Source: Saprospiraceae bacterium
Lineage (GTDB): Bacteria > Bacteroidota > Bacteroidia > Chitinophagales > Saprospiraceae
Direction: 5' to 3'
Assembly (NCBI GenBank): GCA_016718505.1
Contig: JADKDE010000001.1
Location: 186,001-250,000, forward strand
Length of the DNA: 64,000 bases
This document shows positions 8,492 through 17,396 of this stretch, piece after piece; position 1 is the first letter of the stretch; each line of letters begins with the position of its first letter. The notes beneath the pieces are model-generated. The model ran no database searches. It was given only the letters and a program-made list of their open reading frames with translations, and was not told the origin of the DNA. The position numbers and the translations under genes were made by a program.

Positions 8492-9556
8492 TTACACCAA
8501 TTTTTTCAATCTTTTCTCCAAAATCAATTTCAAACTTTCCTCCCGAATAAACTTTGGCATGACGACAATCATCTGGATCAATATACCTATCTCAACTTTA
8601 GTAAACTCATCTTGAGCTATTGAAATAGCCCAACCCTTCTCTTGAAAATAGTTTGCTAAATAAATCTGCTCTGGCTGGTGTGGTGTCGGGATCAAAATCA
8701 ACTTCTTTCCGAATCCTGACAAATCCATCAACGTAGAATATCCTGACCTTGATATTATATATTCTGATCTAGAAATACAATCAGCCAAATCTTGTCCACT
8801 CAATTGCCCATAAAATTTAATCCCTTCGATATTTTGGTATCGTCCATCAACATTTGCAGCTTCACCTACGATATTTAATTGCATACCACTATCAAAAAAC
8901 TTTTGACACACACCATTCAACCAAATACTTTTCATGGGTTCGGGACCAGATAGTATTAGTAAGTACTGAATTGATTCTTCATTAGAGATTTTTGCTTCAA
9001 TAGATGGCAATAACCCAATGTAAACGATTCTGCTCTGTATATTCTCGGCTGATAACTTTCCAGCAAAATCCAATTTTTGATCATCAACAACCCAAATTTC
9101 GTCGTACTTTTTTATGATAAATTTATTCAATTTATTGATAAGCCATTTAAACAATTTAATCGGGTGTTGGATATTCAATTGATGAGTCACAAAAACACTA
9201 GGAATATAATTACTATAAAAACCAAATCGATTATCACTAATAATAAGATCGACATCATATTTCTTCAATATCTCGCTTAGGGCTTTTCTATCTTGCCAAA
9301 TTCGTAACGGAATATTTAATGCATTATATAAATACGTTAAAAATGCATTCTTAAAATACTTTATCGCATATTCCCTCAGTCGAATAATTTCTACATTGGG
9401 AAAAACTAACTGCAAATATGTAAAACCTGAACCACTGGCTGCGATGATTACTCTATGTCCCATCGCATTCAATTCATTGATAAGTGGCACACATCGAGTG
9501 GCGTGTCCCAATCCCCAATCTAAGGGTGTTATCAATATTGTTAATCTCTTATCCAT
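8492..9556 (-). CDS. Glycosyltransferase, GT28/MurG-like fold
   Basis: A 354-residue protein with the GT-B architecture of UDP-GlcNAc transferases. The N-terminal loop TPLDWGLGHATRCVPL is the glycine-rich acceptor-side motif and the C-terminal half has SRSGYSTLMDLSGFGKKLILIPTPHQPEQIYLA split over the nucleotide-sugar binding region, as in MurG-like enzymes. Bacteroidota often annotate it as a UDP-N-acetylglucosamine LPS N-acetylglucosamine transferase-like protein. Its donor and acceptor are unknown. The start codon lies only 10 bases past an apparent terminator of the gldN operon, so its expression needs read-through or a promoter overlapping the hairpin. Confidence 0.8.
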   Translation of the reverse strand: MDKRLTILITPLDWGLGHATRCVPLINELNAMGHRVIIAASGSGFTYLQLVFPNVEIIRLREYAIKYFKNAFLTYLYNALNIPLRIWQDRKALSEILKKYDVDLIISDNRFGFYSNYIPSVFVTHQLNIQHPIKLFKWLINKLNKFIIKKYDEIWVVDDQKLDFAGKLSAENIQSRIVYIGLLPSIEAKISNEESIQYLLILSGPEPMKSIWLNGVCQKFFDSGMQLNIVGEAANVDGRYQNIEGIKFYGQLSGQDLADCISRSEYIISRSGYSTLMDLSGFGKKLILIPTPHQPEQIYLANYFQEKGWAISIAQDEFTKVEIGILIQMIVVMPKFIREESLKLILEKRLKKLV

Positions 9557-9565
9557 AATCCTAAA

Positions 9566-9595
9566 TAAAAATGCCCATGGAAAATTCCACGGGCA
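9566..9595 (-). terminator. Rho-independent terminator after gldN
   Basis: On the minus strand the sequence forms a hairpin TGCCCGTGGA/TCCATGGGCA (one mismatch, 4-base loop; arms 9572-9581 and 9586-9595) followed by a T5 tract at 9571-9567. It lies 27 bases after the gldN stop codon and closes the T9SS core operon. Confidence 0.75.
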
Positions 9596-9621
9596 CTAAA
9601 ATATTTCTCAATTCTAGAGAA

Positions 9622-10536
9622 TTAATATGACCAAAGATCATGTTCGAAGTTGAATAAAGTTTCCTTTATCTTTTGCGATTCCAACAATCTATCGACTCCA
9701 TTATCTTTAAATGAAGCGTAATCGTGCAATCTCATACCCTGAACATTACTTTCCTGATAAATATACGAAGAGAAAAATCTCATCTCGAATATATCATCCC
9801 ACGTCAATGGTGAAGCGTCATTTCCTTCATTAAATACCCTTGTCTTTGCGAAAACCTTTCTGCAATTAGGATAATAGATCCAAAACATCGGAGCTGAATA
9901 CTTCAAGTTTCCTTGATCATCCTCCTTGTCTTGTATAGGCGCTATACCCAAGATCCTACACTTTAATGTTGAAGACTCCGCATCAAAATACCAAACCTCT
10001 TTGATTCTGAACTTTCTGATACTTGTATAATCAATGTCATTACGAGTTATTTTCAGCTCTTCCTCATACGTTTCGGTATTTACAATGGGTGTTGTATCTA
10101 TAGAAAATAATTTCTGCGAAATTTCATCTACTTTCAATCGAGTTTTAAATTTTTCGTCAGCATACGCCCTAATCTGACCTTTCGAAATGGCTTCAGTCAA
10201 GACTTTGAAAAATGGCGCTTCAGTGTACATGAATCTTTGATTCATTTTCTCCCTAACATCCAATTCTCTCCAAATCCTCTTTGACCAAAACAAATCTGCC
10301 TCTCTCATAGGTTCATAGTCAAGAACAAGCTTTTCATTGATCAGCTTTCTCTCAAGAATGTCATCAACAGGAGGGACTGTATCGTTTGGATCATCAAAGA
10401 ACTCCTCTGGAGTTTGCTCCTCTGTCGGTGCTGGCTCCTCACTTGATTCTGTCCTCACCTCTTGAGGCTCTTGGGCATACATTGGCAATGTCAATCCTAA
10501 AAACAATGCTGCGATAAAAATTTTAAATACTTTCAT
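9622..10536 (-). CDS. gldN: Gliding motility / type IX secretion protein GldN
   Basis: A 304-residue periplasmic protein with a signal peptide ending near MYAQEPQ. GldN (PorN in Porphyromonas) binds the GldK lipoprotein and forms the periplasmic ring of the type IX secretion system. The family is recognisable from LERKLINEKLVLDYEPMREADLFW split around the conserved IWRELDVREKMN, and from FWIYYPNCRKVF. It is the last gene of porP-gldK-gldL-gldM-gldN, 28 bases after gldM, and is followed by a terminator. The acidic, proline-rich stretch after the signal peptide is common in the family. Confidence 0.93.
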   Translation of the reverse strand: MKVFKIFIAALFLGLTLPMYAQEPQEVRTESSEEPAPTEEQTPEEFFDDPNDTVPPVDDILERKLINEKLVLDYEPMREADLFWSKRIWRELDVREKMNQRFMYTEAPFFKVLTEAISKGQIRAYADEKFKTRLKVDEISQKLFSIDTTPIVNTETYEEELKITRNDIDYTSIRKFRIKEVWYFDAESSTLKCRILGIAPIQDKEDDQGNLKYSAPMFWIYYPNCRKVFAKTRVFNEGNDASPLTWDDIFEMRFFSSYIYQESNVQGMRLHDYASFKDNGVDRLLESQKIKETLFNFEHDLWSY

Positions 10537-10564
10537 AATAATCGATTGAAACTTTATGCAAATT

Positions 10565-11539
10565 TTACTTTATGGTGAAAACCATTTCTCCTAGTTTCCT
10601 ACCAGCCTGATCACCAGGGCATCTAGCCCTAATATTTTCAAAATAATATCTATCTCCAGGTGTAGCCATATCTACCAATCTTCTTGCCTCGCCACTGAAT
10701 CTTCCACCCACATTGGCAGATTGCTGAGGATCAGCACGCTTAGCAACCCTAACAAGGTTAAAACCTTCGATATTACAACGTGCATCAAAATCAAAACCAA
10801 CAAGGTCGGCTATCAAACCATCTTGAGCTTTAAAGGTACCATTACCTAAAGAACCGCCTTCTTCCTTACCCAACTTTGGTCTTGGATCTGGGATTCTCTT
10901 CGCTCTAAATGGAAAGTTAGTCGCTTGAAGTCCAGGACCAGACAAACTGATCGTTGCATCTCCTTGCTGCGTTACTCTTGCCACGTATTCTGTATTTCCA
11001 GTTTTACTTAAACTGATACCAGCGCCACTTGCAGAAACTTTTAATGCATTGGATGAAATACCTGCTGCTGATACTGCTACTGGATTGTCCACACCAATAT
11101 AAAATACGTTCATCTTCTTAGCTGTTACAGTTGCAGATCTTAAACCAACTTCGTATTCGAAATTACCCGTATAAGACTCAACTTTACCTGTAACTGCATT
11201 TTTTACTGAGACAGTAGCAGTGTATTTTTTTACACCCAAACCATTAGCCACAGCCGTGTATTTAGCTACACCTTCTGTTACTGGAAGACCTCCGCCATTT
11301 ACAGCAATAGATAATCCTTTGGTTTCTTTAGTCGTAGAAGAAAGAAAAACGTCTGCTTCAAATTTATCACCCATGATAACATAAGATGATTTTGGCGCTG
11401 CCATTACCTTAAACTTATCAAATACCACGTTGTCTGTTTGTCCGATTTTACCCATAAGGTAGTTCAAAATCGCAGCTTCACCAGACTTTGCGTCATTTTT
11501 GATTTTATTCAAAATTGGCATGGTTGCTAAAAGAGGCAT
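10565..11539 (-). CDS. gldM: GldM, C-terminal periplasmic part
   Basis: Periplasmic portion of GldM, the motor-shaft protein that transmits force from the GldL/GldM proton motor to the T9SS ring. The family pattern is clear (LLATMPILNKIKNDAKSGE, then immunoglobulin-like domains and a C-terminal GDRYYFENIRARCPG). The apparent ATG at 11539 is internal: in the same frame the sequence upstream continues as KSKDKKSWAEFNFKQ, so the real protein is continuous with the part encoded at 11527-12114. One base is missing in the T4 run at 11583-11586 (A4 on the coding strand). Joined, the protein has about 516 residues, normal for GldM. Confidence 0.9.
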   Translation of the reverse strand: MPLLATMPILNKIKNDAKSGEAAILNYLMGKIGQTDNVVFDKFKVMAAPKSSYVIMGDKFEADVFLSSTTKETKGLSIAVNGGGLPVTEGVAKYTAVANGLGVKKYTATVSVKNAVTGKVESYTGNFEYEVGLRSATVTAKKMNVFYIGVDNPVAVSAAGISSNALKVSASGAGISLSKTGNTEYVARVTQQGDATISLSGPGLQATNFPFRAKRIPDPRPKLGKEEGGSLGNGTFKAQDGLIADLVGFDFDARCNIEGFNLVRVAKRADPQQSANVGGRFSGEARRLVDMATPGDRYYFENIRARCPGDQAGRKLGEMVFTIK

Positions 11540-12114
11540 TTGCTTGAAATTAAATTCAGCCCAGCTCTTTTTGTCCTTGCTCTTTTCCAGTCTTCAGACA
11601 CTCCTAGTGTCATCTTATTTTCAAAGGTAGCTCGGTCCTTTTCATCAACCAATTGTAGAAGTTCTCCTCGAACTTTTCCAATCATATCTTCAATTTCCTT
11701 ACCTCTACCTTCCATTACCAACATTCTGGTAGTAATATCTTTATTTTTATATCCAGCAGGCTGCTCAGATGGTTGACCAGTTGCCTTGTCTATTGAAAAA
11801 CCACCAGATTTTTCAATCATTTCACGTGTAGTGTTATCTATTAACTCAACTAAAGGTTGAACTATTTGCTTTGGCTTATCAGCCCTTGCTGCATATGTTC
11901 CAAAAGCGGCCATATCCTTTTGAGCGAATTTCTTGATAGACTCTGGCAACTTATTGTTTTGAGAATCTATGGAATTATTGGCTTGATCGAGTCCTCTATT
12001 TACAACTTTGAATGCGTTGAAAATTTCTGCCGAAACGTTCAAAGCCAAAAGCGCAGTAAGAACCAGATACATTAAGTTAATCATTAATTGCCTGGGTTCC
12101 TTTGGTATTGACAT
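11527..12114 (-). CDS. gldM: GldM, N-terminal part with transmembrane helix
   Basis: N-terminal part of GldM with the hallmark MSIPKEPRQLMINLMYLVL and one transmembrane helix continuing into TALLALNVSAEIFNAF, the helix that sits inside the GldL pentamer and powers rotation. It reads correctly to GVSEDWK; after that the frame changes and it ends in an unrelated tail. The missing base is in the A4 run (plus strand T4 at 11583-11586). As GldM is required for T9SS function, a true null mutation in an organism with many T9SS cargoes would be surprising. Confidence 0.9.
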   Translation of the reverse strand: MSIPKEPRQLMINLMYLVLTALLALNVSAEIFNAFKVVNRGLDQANNSIDSQNNKLPESIKKFAQKDMAAFGTYAARADKPKQIVQPLVELIDNTTREMIEKSGGFSIDKATGQPSEQPAGYKNKDITTRMLVMEGRGKEIEDMIGKVRGELLQLVDEKDRATFENKMTLGVSEDWKRARTKRAGLNLISSKCLF

Positions 12115-12176
12115 GAGTTTTTTTTTTGTGTTTAAAAAATTAATTTACTCTATATGTAATGGAGGTAACCCCTGAC

Positions 12177-12767
12177 TTATCTAGCAACATTTGACATAGC
12201 ACCTAGCATATTGCCATAAACTTGGTTCAATGACCCTAAGTTCTTATTCAATGATGCCATATGTTCTTTATATTTTTTAGCGTCTTCTGTTGTATTGGCC
12301 AATTCAACCATTGCGCTATTCAATTTCTCATAAAAATTAGTCATCCCAGTCATTTGTTCTTTTGTCTTAGAAAAATCAATTTCTTGAAGTGCTCTAAGTG
12401 AACCCAATGATTTTGACATACCTTGCAATTCTGATAGCATTCCTTCTAAATTTTTCTCAACATTATCAGCATTTAATCCTCTTGCACCCGCAACTCCACC
12501 AGTTGGTCCAGCTGTCAATGGATTAATTCTTGCGTGATAATCATCTAGTCCTGGATACAATTTATCCCAATAGTAATCTTTTTCTGGTGGAATTAATCCC
12601 AACATTAAGAAAATTATTGCTTCAACTGACATACCAATGATCAACATTTCTGATCCTCCCTCCCAGCTTTCAATTTTGAAAAGTGCGCCTAAAAGTACTA
12701 CTGCTGCACCTACACCAATAGCTAGATTTTTTGCATACTTGAAACCAGCGGTTTTGTAAAAAGCCAT
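12177..12767 (-). CDS. gldL: Type IX secretion motor protein GldL
   Basis: A 196-residue inner-membrane protein forming the pentameric stator of the T9SS/gliding motor with GldM. Two hydrophobic helices (residues about 14-28 and 39-59) enclose the conserved FKIESWEGGSEMLIIG, which carries acidic residues needed for proton flow in the family. The cytoplasmic C-terminal part after the PEKDYYWDKLYPGLDDY segment is helical and less conserved. It lies 62 bases before gldM and 141 bases after gldK in the same operon. Confidence 0.95.
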   Translation of the reverse strand: MAFYKTAGFKYAKNLAIGVGAAVVLLGALFKIESWEGGSEMLIIGMSVEAIIFLMLGLIPPEKDYYWDKLYPGLDDYHARINPLTAGPTGGVAGARGLNADNVEKNLEGMLSELQGMSKSLGSLRALQEIDFSKTKEQMTGMTNFYEKLNSAMVELANTTEDAKKYKEHMASLNKNLGSLNQVYGNMLGAMSNVAR

Positions 12768-12908
12768 CTTTGTTAGTTTTTTTTTGTTAACGAATAAATA
12801 TTGGATTGAATAATAAATTATTTTTTGACAACTACAATTCCTAGAGAAAATTATCTAATTCGATTTTCTCCAAAAAATGTAAATAAATCTTTTGTATGAT
12901 TAAATTTC

Positions 12909-14162
12909 CTAATTAAAATCATTTATTGACCGACCATTGAAGTTAAGTGCACATCTAAAACCAATATAAGATTTAGATGAGTCTTGATACTCCCATGTTC
13001 TAGCCTCATTTCTCAAAAAGTAGAGGATGTCTTTCCATGATCCCCCCTTAATTACCTTTCTCTTCAAGAAATCATTGTCAGTTTCTTTGGCGTTATAACG
13101 AATGTCTGGATTCATATCGTGTACAAATGAATTGGCATTTTCAACAAATGCAGATCTTGTCCATTCAGATACGTTTCCTGCCATACAGTACAATCCGTAA
13201 TCATTAGGAAAATATGAATCGACCTTAACGGTTCTTTGACCGCCATCTTCAGGATAATTTCCACGACCTGGCTTAAAGTTTGCCAATAAGCATCCTTTAG
13301 CATTTCTTGTATAATATGCTCCCCAAGGATATGGTGCATCTTGCTTACCACCTCTTGCTGCATATTCCCATTCTTGTTCTGATGGAAGTCTGAATCCTTC
13401 AGTGTTCGCCTCTTCTGGACGATACATATTCCAGATTTTAGATCTCCAATTGCAGAAAGCCATCGCCTGTGGCCATGAAACTCCAACTATTGGATACTCG
13501 TCGTATGCTGGATGCCAAAAATAGTTTCTTGTAAGTGGTTCATTGTAAGAATAAGCAAAGTCTCTTACCCAAACCAAGGTATCAGGAAATACTGGAACCT
13601 TCATTTTGGTGATATATTTTTTTCTAGAATTTTTTGAACGATCTTTTACCGCTCCATCCCAGTCAAAATAATCATAGGCATAAACCAGTTTATTAACATT
13701 AAATTCTTGTCTATTCCCTTCGAAAACGTCATCCCCTTGGAAGTATAAATCTTTGATGGCTTCATTGCTCCAATCGATCTCAGATTCCCAATCAATTTGT
13801 TTTTCTCCAGTTTCCTCGTTATCAACAACAAGCTCTGTTGCGGTTCTTACCATTGAGTCTCTCACCCAATTGATGAACTGACGGTACTCATTTACTGAGA
13901 TCTCGGTATCATCCATATAGAATCCATCGATAGAAACAACCTTACCTCTGGTTAAAAAAGTACTTCGAAGATCTTGATCTCCAATACCACTTTCAAATGT
14001 ACCAGAAGGAATGTATAACATCCCATAAGGGTTAATACCGCTCCACTTGGGGCGATCTTCTACACCAATAAGCTGACCAGCTTGTTTTTTTGTCCTACCA
14101 CCACAAGATACAATGGTAGCCAAGAGCGTAGCAATTCCTAAAAAAACAAATAATTTCTTCAT
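12909..14162 (-). CDS. gldK: Type IX secretion lipoprotein GldK
   Basis: A 417-residue outer-membrane lipoprotein (lipobox TIVSC, Cys20) with an FGE-sulfatase-like fold: IPSGTFESG, then ISVNEYRQFINW, PVGVSWPQAMAFCNWRS-like segment, LPSEQEWEYAARGG and VIKGGSWKD near the end, RCALNF last. In the T9SS it forms the periplasmic ring with GldN, beneath the translocon. GldJ is a paralogue with the same fold, but the position directly before gldL identifies this one as GldK (PorK). A TAATTTTG promoter box lies about 40 bases upstream. Confidence 0.93.
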   Translation of the reverse strand: MKKLFVFLGIATLLATIVSCGGRTKKQAGQLIGVEDRPKWSGINPYGMLYIPSGTFESGIGDQDLRSTFLTRGKVVSIDGFYMDDTEISVNEYRQFINWVRDSMVRTATELVVDNEETGEKQIDWESEIDWSNEAIKDLYFQGDDVFEGNRQEFNVNKLVYAYDYFDWDGAVKDRSKNSRKKYITKMKVPVFPDTLVWVRDFAYSYNEPLTRNYFWHPAYDEYPIVGVSWPQAMAFCNWRSKIWNMYRPEEANTEGFRLPSEQEWEYAARGGKQDAPYPWGAYYTRNAKGCLLANFKPGRGNYPEDGGQRTVKVDSYFPNDYGLYCMAGNVSEWTRSAFVENANSFVHDMNPDIRYNAKETDNDFLKRKVIKGGSWKDILYFLRNEARTWEYQDSSKSYIGFRCALNFNGRSINDFN

Positions 14163-14201
14163 TTTAACTCAAAATTTACTTTTCATGCACTTACTATAAA
14201 C

Positions 14202-14209
14202 CAAAATTA
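14202..14209 (-). promoter_or_regulatory. Candidate -7 promoter box for gldK operon
   Basis: On the minus strand it reads TAATTTTG, matching the Bacteroidota vegetative -7 consensus TAnnTTTG exactly. It is 40 bases upstream of the gldK start. No good TTTG -33 box is present at the usual spacing. Confidence 0.4.
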
Positions 14210-14348
14210 GGACGTAAATATAGAACGCTAATTTATAATTGAGTAACAAATTTTTATTTTTTTTAAAATTTATTTCAATTTCTTTTAAAAATAGCGTATT
14301 TTCTTACTTTTTATGCCTTAAAATATTCAAAGCATATCCTTTTATTTC

Positions 14349-15326
14349 TTAAAAATATCTCAAATTATAAACTGGGGGTGTCTTAACTACTGCCCCAATT
14401 TTTTTGTTTAGGTTATATTTCAATAAAATCTCATGACTCCCACTATGCGACGATCTGAGCTGTGAAATCCCAATCTCATGCATATATACAAGCCATAGTT
14501 TTGTATTTAATTTATAGCCTAAGCCTATATTCAATCCGTCGAAAGAATTCTTACCATATCCCCTTAACGATGCCAAAACCAACATATTGTCCTGATATGA
14601 AATTTTAGCAGCTATGTCCGTTTGGATTATTTTCTTTTCAAATTTTACTAGGATTGAAGGTGAGATATTAATATCATAAATCATGCCAAATTGTTTTTCC
14701 ATAAAAATATTTATACTCGGCGATCCAGAATATGAAAAATATCCTTCTTTCGATACTATATTCTTTTGCAATGGAATATTATTCACCGATATACCCATGT
14801 CCCCAAAGTTTGAAATCAGTGCTATGCCAATGGTAGCGCCCATAAAACTTACGTCGTCTTTATTATTTGGGATAACACCATCTCTGTGATTTATTAAATT
14901 ATTTTCATACTCTCCGTCGGGAGTGGTCAGTTGAGCTCCATCTAGTATGATTCGATTATATTGCAACCTGATGCCGGCGCTCACCAACCCAAAATTCGAA
15001 AATTCTTTTACCTGATTGTAGGACATACTAGTTCTCTGATGGTTTAGTGCCCCGTTTTTTGCTTGATTGAACTGCAAGGATGCTGCGCCTGAAATCATAT
15101 ACAAGGGCATCTCAGCGGACACGTTAAAAAGGTCTGGATTTTGGGTAAAGGAGGACCATTGCTTCCTATAATGCAAATTGAACTCTGCTGATTGACCAAG
15201 TCCAGCAAATGCCGGATTATAAAATGTGCGATTCAACATATAAATCCCAATTTGATCCTCTTGTTGTGCAAGACCAAAACCCGTGAACTTTATCATTAAA
15301 AAAAATAGAAAGACTATTCTCCTCAT
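14349..15326 (-). CDS. PorP/SprF family type IX secretion membrane protein
   Basis: A 325-residue outer-membrane beta-barrel protein of the PorP/SprF family. The signal peptide ends at GFGLAQQ and is followed by the family opening QIGIYMLNRTFYNPAFAGLG, with LHYRKQWSSF shortly after; alternating strands run to the C-terminus. PorP/SprF proteins assist secretion or surface anchoring of particular T9SS cargoes. It is upstream of gldKLMN in the order known from porPKLMN, 186 bases before gldK. A TATATTTG promoter box sits 20 bases upstream, so it may start its own transcript within a larger unit. Confidence 0.92.
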   Translation of the reverse strand: MRRIVFLFFLMIKFTGFGLAQQEDQIGIYMLNRTFYNPAFAGLGQSAEFNLHYRKQWSSFTQNPDLFNVSAEMPLYMISGAASLQFNQAKNGALNHQRTSMSYNQVKEFSNFGLVSAGIRLQYNRIILDGAQLTTPDGEYENNLINHRDGVIPNNKDDVSFMGATIGIALISNFGDMGISVNNIPLQKNIVSKEGYFSYSGSPSINIFMEKQFGMIYDINISPSILVKFEKKIIQTDIAAKISYQDNMLVLASLRGYGKNSFDGLNIGLGYKLNTKLWLVYMHEIGISQLRSSHSGSHEILLKYNLNKKIGAVVKTPPVYNLRYF

Positions 15327-15346
15327 TCCTCCTTGTTGATTGGTAA

Positions 15347-15354
15347 CAAATATA
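15347..15354 (-). promoter_or_regulatory. Candidate -7 promoter box for porP/sprF gene
   Basis: Minus strand TATATTTG, an exact TAnnTTTG match, in the 33-base gap between the YyaL-like gene and the porP/sprF-type gene. The predicted start of transcription would lie a few bases before the ATG at 15326. Confidence 0.4.
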
Positions 15355-15359
15355 ATTAG

Positions 15360-17384
15360 TTATTCAATAATATTATCTATTAATTCTCTGAAATCATCAA
15401 CTGGTGCTAAACAGGTGTTGTTTTGACAGAGTATGTATTGTAATTTATTGTGAGTCTCCTTAAAAGTTTCATGGTGGTTTTCCTCTCTGAATGGGTGATT
15501 ATATAATATAACGAGCATTGATGTTTTACATTTTCTAAAAATTTCTTTTAATTCTTTTGTTGAAAATTTTGCATTGGATTTTATGGAAATAATATGCTCT
15601 TTCCTTGCCAAAATCAATGCCCAATTCGACATTGAAAAAAGGTGATCCTCTATTTTGGGTTTAATTATGCGCTCTATTTTATTGATTATTTCAAGGTATT
15701 TAACATCTCCAAAAACTTCAAATAAATAAATTAAACAATAATATGCTGTCGAATTTCCGCATGGCATCGTTTGGTCGTAAATGTCATTGTAAGAAGAATG
15801 GATTCCTTTTTTTGCACCACTATGTGTATAATTGAAAATCCCACGGTCTTCTGAGTAAAAATTCTCAATCAATATATCCATATTTCGTTTTGCTTCTATC
15901 AATTGTTTTTCATCAAAATCTAATAGGTAACTCCAAATATTAGCCTCAATCCATTGGGTATAATCATCTAAGTAAGCTTCAATTCGTGTATCGAATATTT
16001 CATCGTAGGACTGATGATAAAGTTTTTTGCTGCGTTCTATGAGTTTTTCGAAAGCCTCCAAAGCATCGACTGCTAATGTCTTAGCCTTTTCATTTTCAGT
16101 AAATAAATACACTTGTACCAGCTGGGTAATTAATAGCGCATTTTGATTGGTCAACTTCTTTTTATCGGTAATCGGTCTGATTCTTTGCGCTCTTTTTAAA
16201 AGCATTTTATCAAAATATGGGGACAATTTTTCCTGGGCTTCTAAACAAATATCGAGAGAATTAACGGTCGAATTTAAATACAAAATATTAGAATTATCCC
16301 AATTGCCTTCTTTTTGAATGTCACAATATTTGGCAATATCTTCGGGCATTTGTCCAAATAATTCTGTGATCTGATCATAAGTCCAAGTATAAAATTTCCC
16401 TTCAACACCTTCGCTATCGGCATCTATCCCACTATAAAATAATCCCGTCTGATCTTTCAATTCATCCTTTAGAAAATCAAGGGTTTGTTCGATGGTATTT
16501 GCATAAATAGCGTGATTTGAATTCAAATATTGCCAAGCAAACAAACCCAATAATTGAACATTGTCGTACAACATTTTTTCAAAATGGGGAACTTTCCATG
16601 TATTATCAACAGTATATCGCGACCACCCGCCCCCAATTTTATCATAAATTCCTCCTCTATACAGGGCTACCATGGATTTTTCTATAAAATCCTCAATTTT
16701 CCTTGCGTAATTGGTTTCATAGTACGCCAATAATAATTTCAAGGGCATAACGCTAGGAAATTTTTGTCCATGTCCAAAACCACCATTTTCCCAATCTGCA
16801 TACTTTATTAAGTCCTCCACCCAATATTCCAATCTAAGCGTTTCTGAACTCTCAACTGATTCTATTTTACTATCGAAAAGCTCTTCATTGCGAGAGGTGA
16901 TTAAAGAGTGGACTTTTTCGCTTTGCTCAAAGACTATATCATGCTTAGATGTATAGGCATTTGATATATTTTGCAAAATTTTCATCCACGATGGTTTTCC
17001 ATATGCATCCACTGGGGGATAATACGTGCCGCCAAAAAAAGGATTTTTATCATAGGTCAAAAAAACATTTAGTGGCCAACCTCCTTGTTGTTGAAACATT
17101 TGGACAGCCTCCATATAATAATGGTCTATATCGGGATGTTCTTCTCGATCTACTTTGATGCATACGAATTTTTCATTCATGTACGCCGCTACACTAGAAT
17201 CTTCAAAAGATTCCTTTTCCATCACATGACACCAGTGACAGGCAGCATATCCGATACTTACAAGAAGGGGCTTGTTTTCCTCCTTTGCTTTCTGAAATGG
17301 CTCCTCACCCCAGGCATACCAATGGATTGGATTCGTTGCATGTTGGAGTAAGTAGGCACTTTTTTCGGACTTTAATTTATTCAA
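15360..17384 (-). CDS. Thioredoxin-fold DUF255 / YyaL family protein
   Basis: A 674-residue protein of the YyaL/SPATA20 family: an N-terminal thioredoxin-like domain followed by an (alpha/alpha)6-barrel resembling N-acylglucosamine epimerases. The family start NKLKSEKSAYLLQHATNPI and HWYAWGEEPF, the C49-H-W-C52-H motif, and GGWPLNVFLTYDKNPFFGGT split around GGTYYPP are all present, as is the barrel motif WTYDQITELFG. The biochemical role of the family is unsettled. It lies 12 bases downstream of rsmE on the same strand, so the two are likely co-transcribed. Confidence 0.93.
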   Translation of the reverse strand: MNKLKSEKSAYLLQHATNPIHWYAWGEEPFQKAKEENKPLLVSIGYAACHWCHVMEKESFEDSSVAAYMNEKFVCIKVDREEHPDIDHYYMEAVQMFQQQGGWPLNVFLTYDKNPFFGGTYYPPVDAYGKPSWMKILQNISNAYTSKHDIVFEQSEKVHSLITSRNEELFDSKIESVESSETLRLEYWVEDLIKYADWENGGFGHGQKFPSVMPLKLLLAYYETNYARKIEDFIEKSMVALYRGGIYDKIGGGWSRYTVDNTWKVPHFEKMLYDNVQLLGLFAWQYLNSNHAIYANTIEQTLDFLKDELKDQTGLFYSGIDADSEGVEGKFYTWTYDQITELFGQMPEDIAKYCDIQKEGNWDNSNILYLNSTVNSLDICLEAQEKLSPYFDKMLLKRAQRIRPITDKKKLTNQNALLITQLVQVYLFTENEKAKTLAVDALEAFEKLIERSKKLYHQSYDEIFDTRIEAYLDDYTQWIEANIWSYLLDFDEKQLIEAKRNMDILIENFYSEDRGIFNYTHSGAKKGIHSSYNDIYDQTMPCGNSTAYYCLIYLFEVFGDVKYLEIINKIERIIKPKIEDHLFSMSNWALILARKEHIISIKSNAKFSTKELKEIFRKCKTSMLVILYNHPFREENHHETFKETHNKLQYILCQNNTCLAPVDDFRELIDNIIE

Positions 17385-17396
17385 AATGGTTTATTT

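Noticed and set aside
9077..9280. Plus-strand frame inside the glycosyltransferase gene
   Set aside because: Shadow frame with no recognisable domain; the minus-strand gene has clear GT-B motifs.
11826..11841. parS-like sequence with TTTCACGTG
   Set aside because: Only about 10 of 16 positions match the parS palindrome and it lies inside gldM; far below the conservation of real sites.
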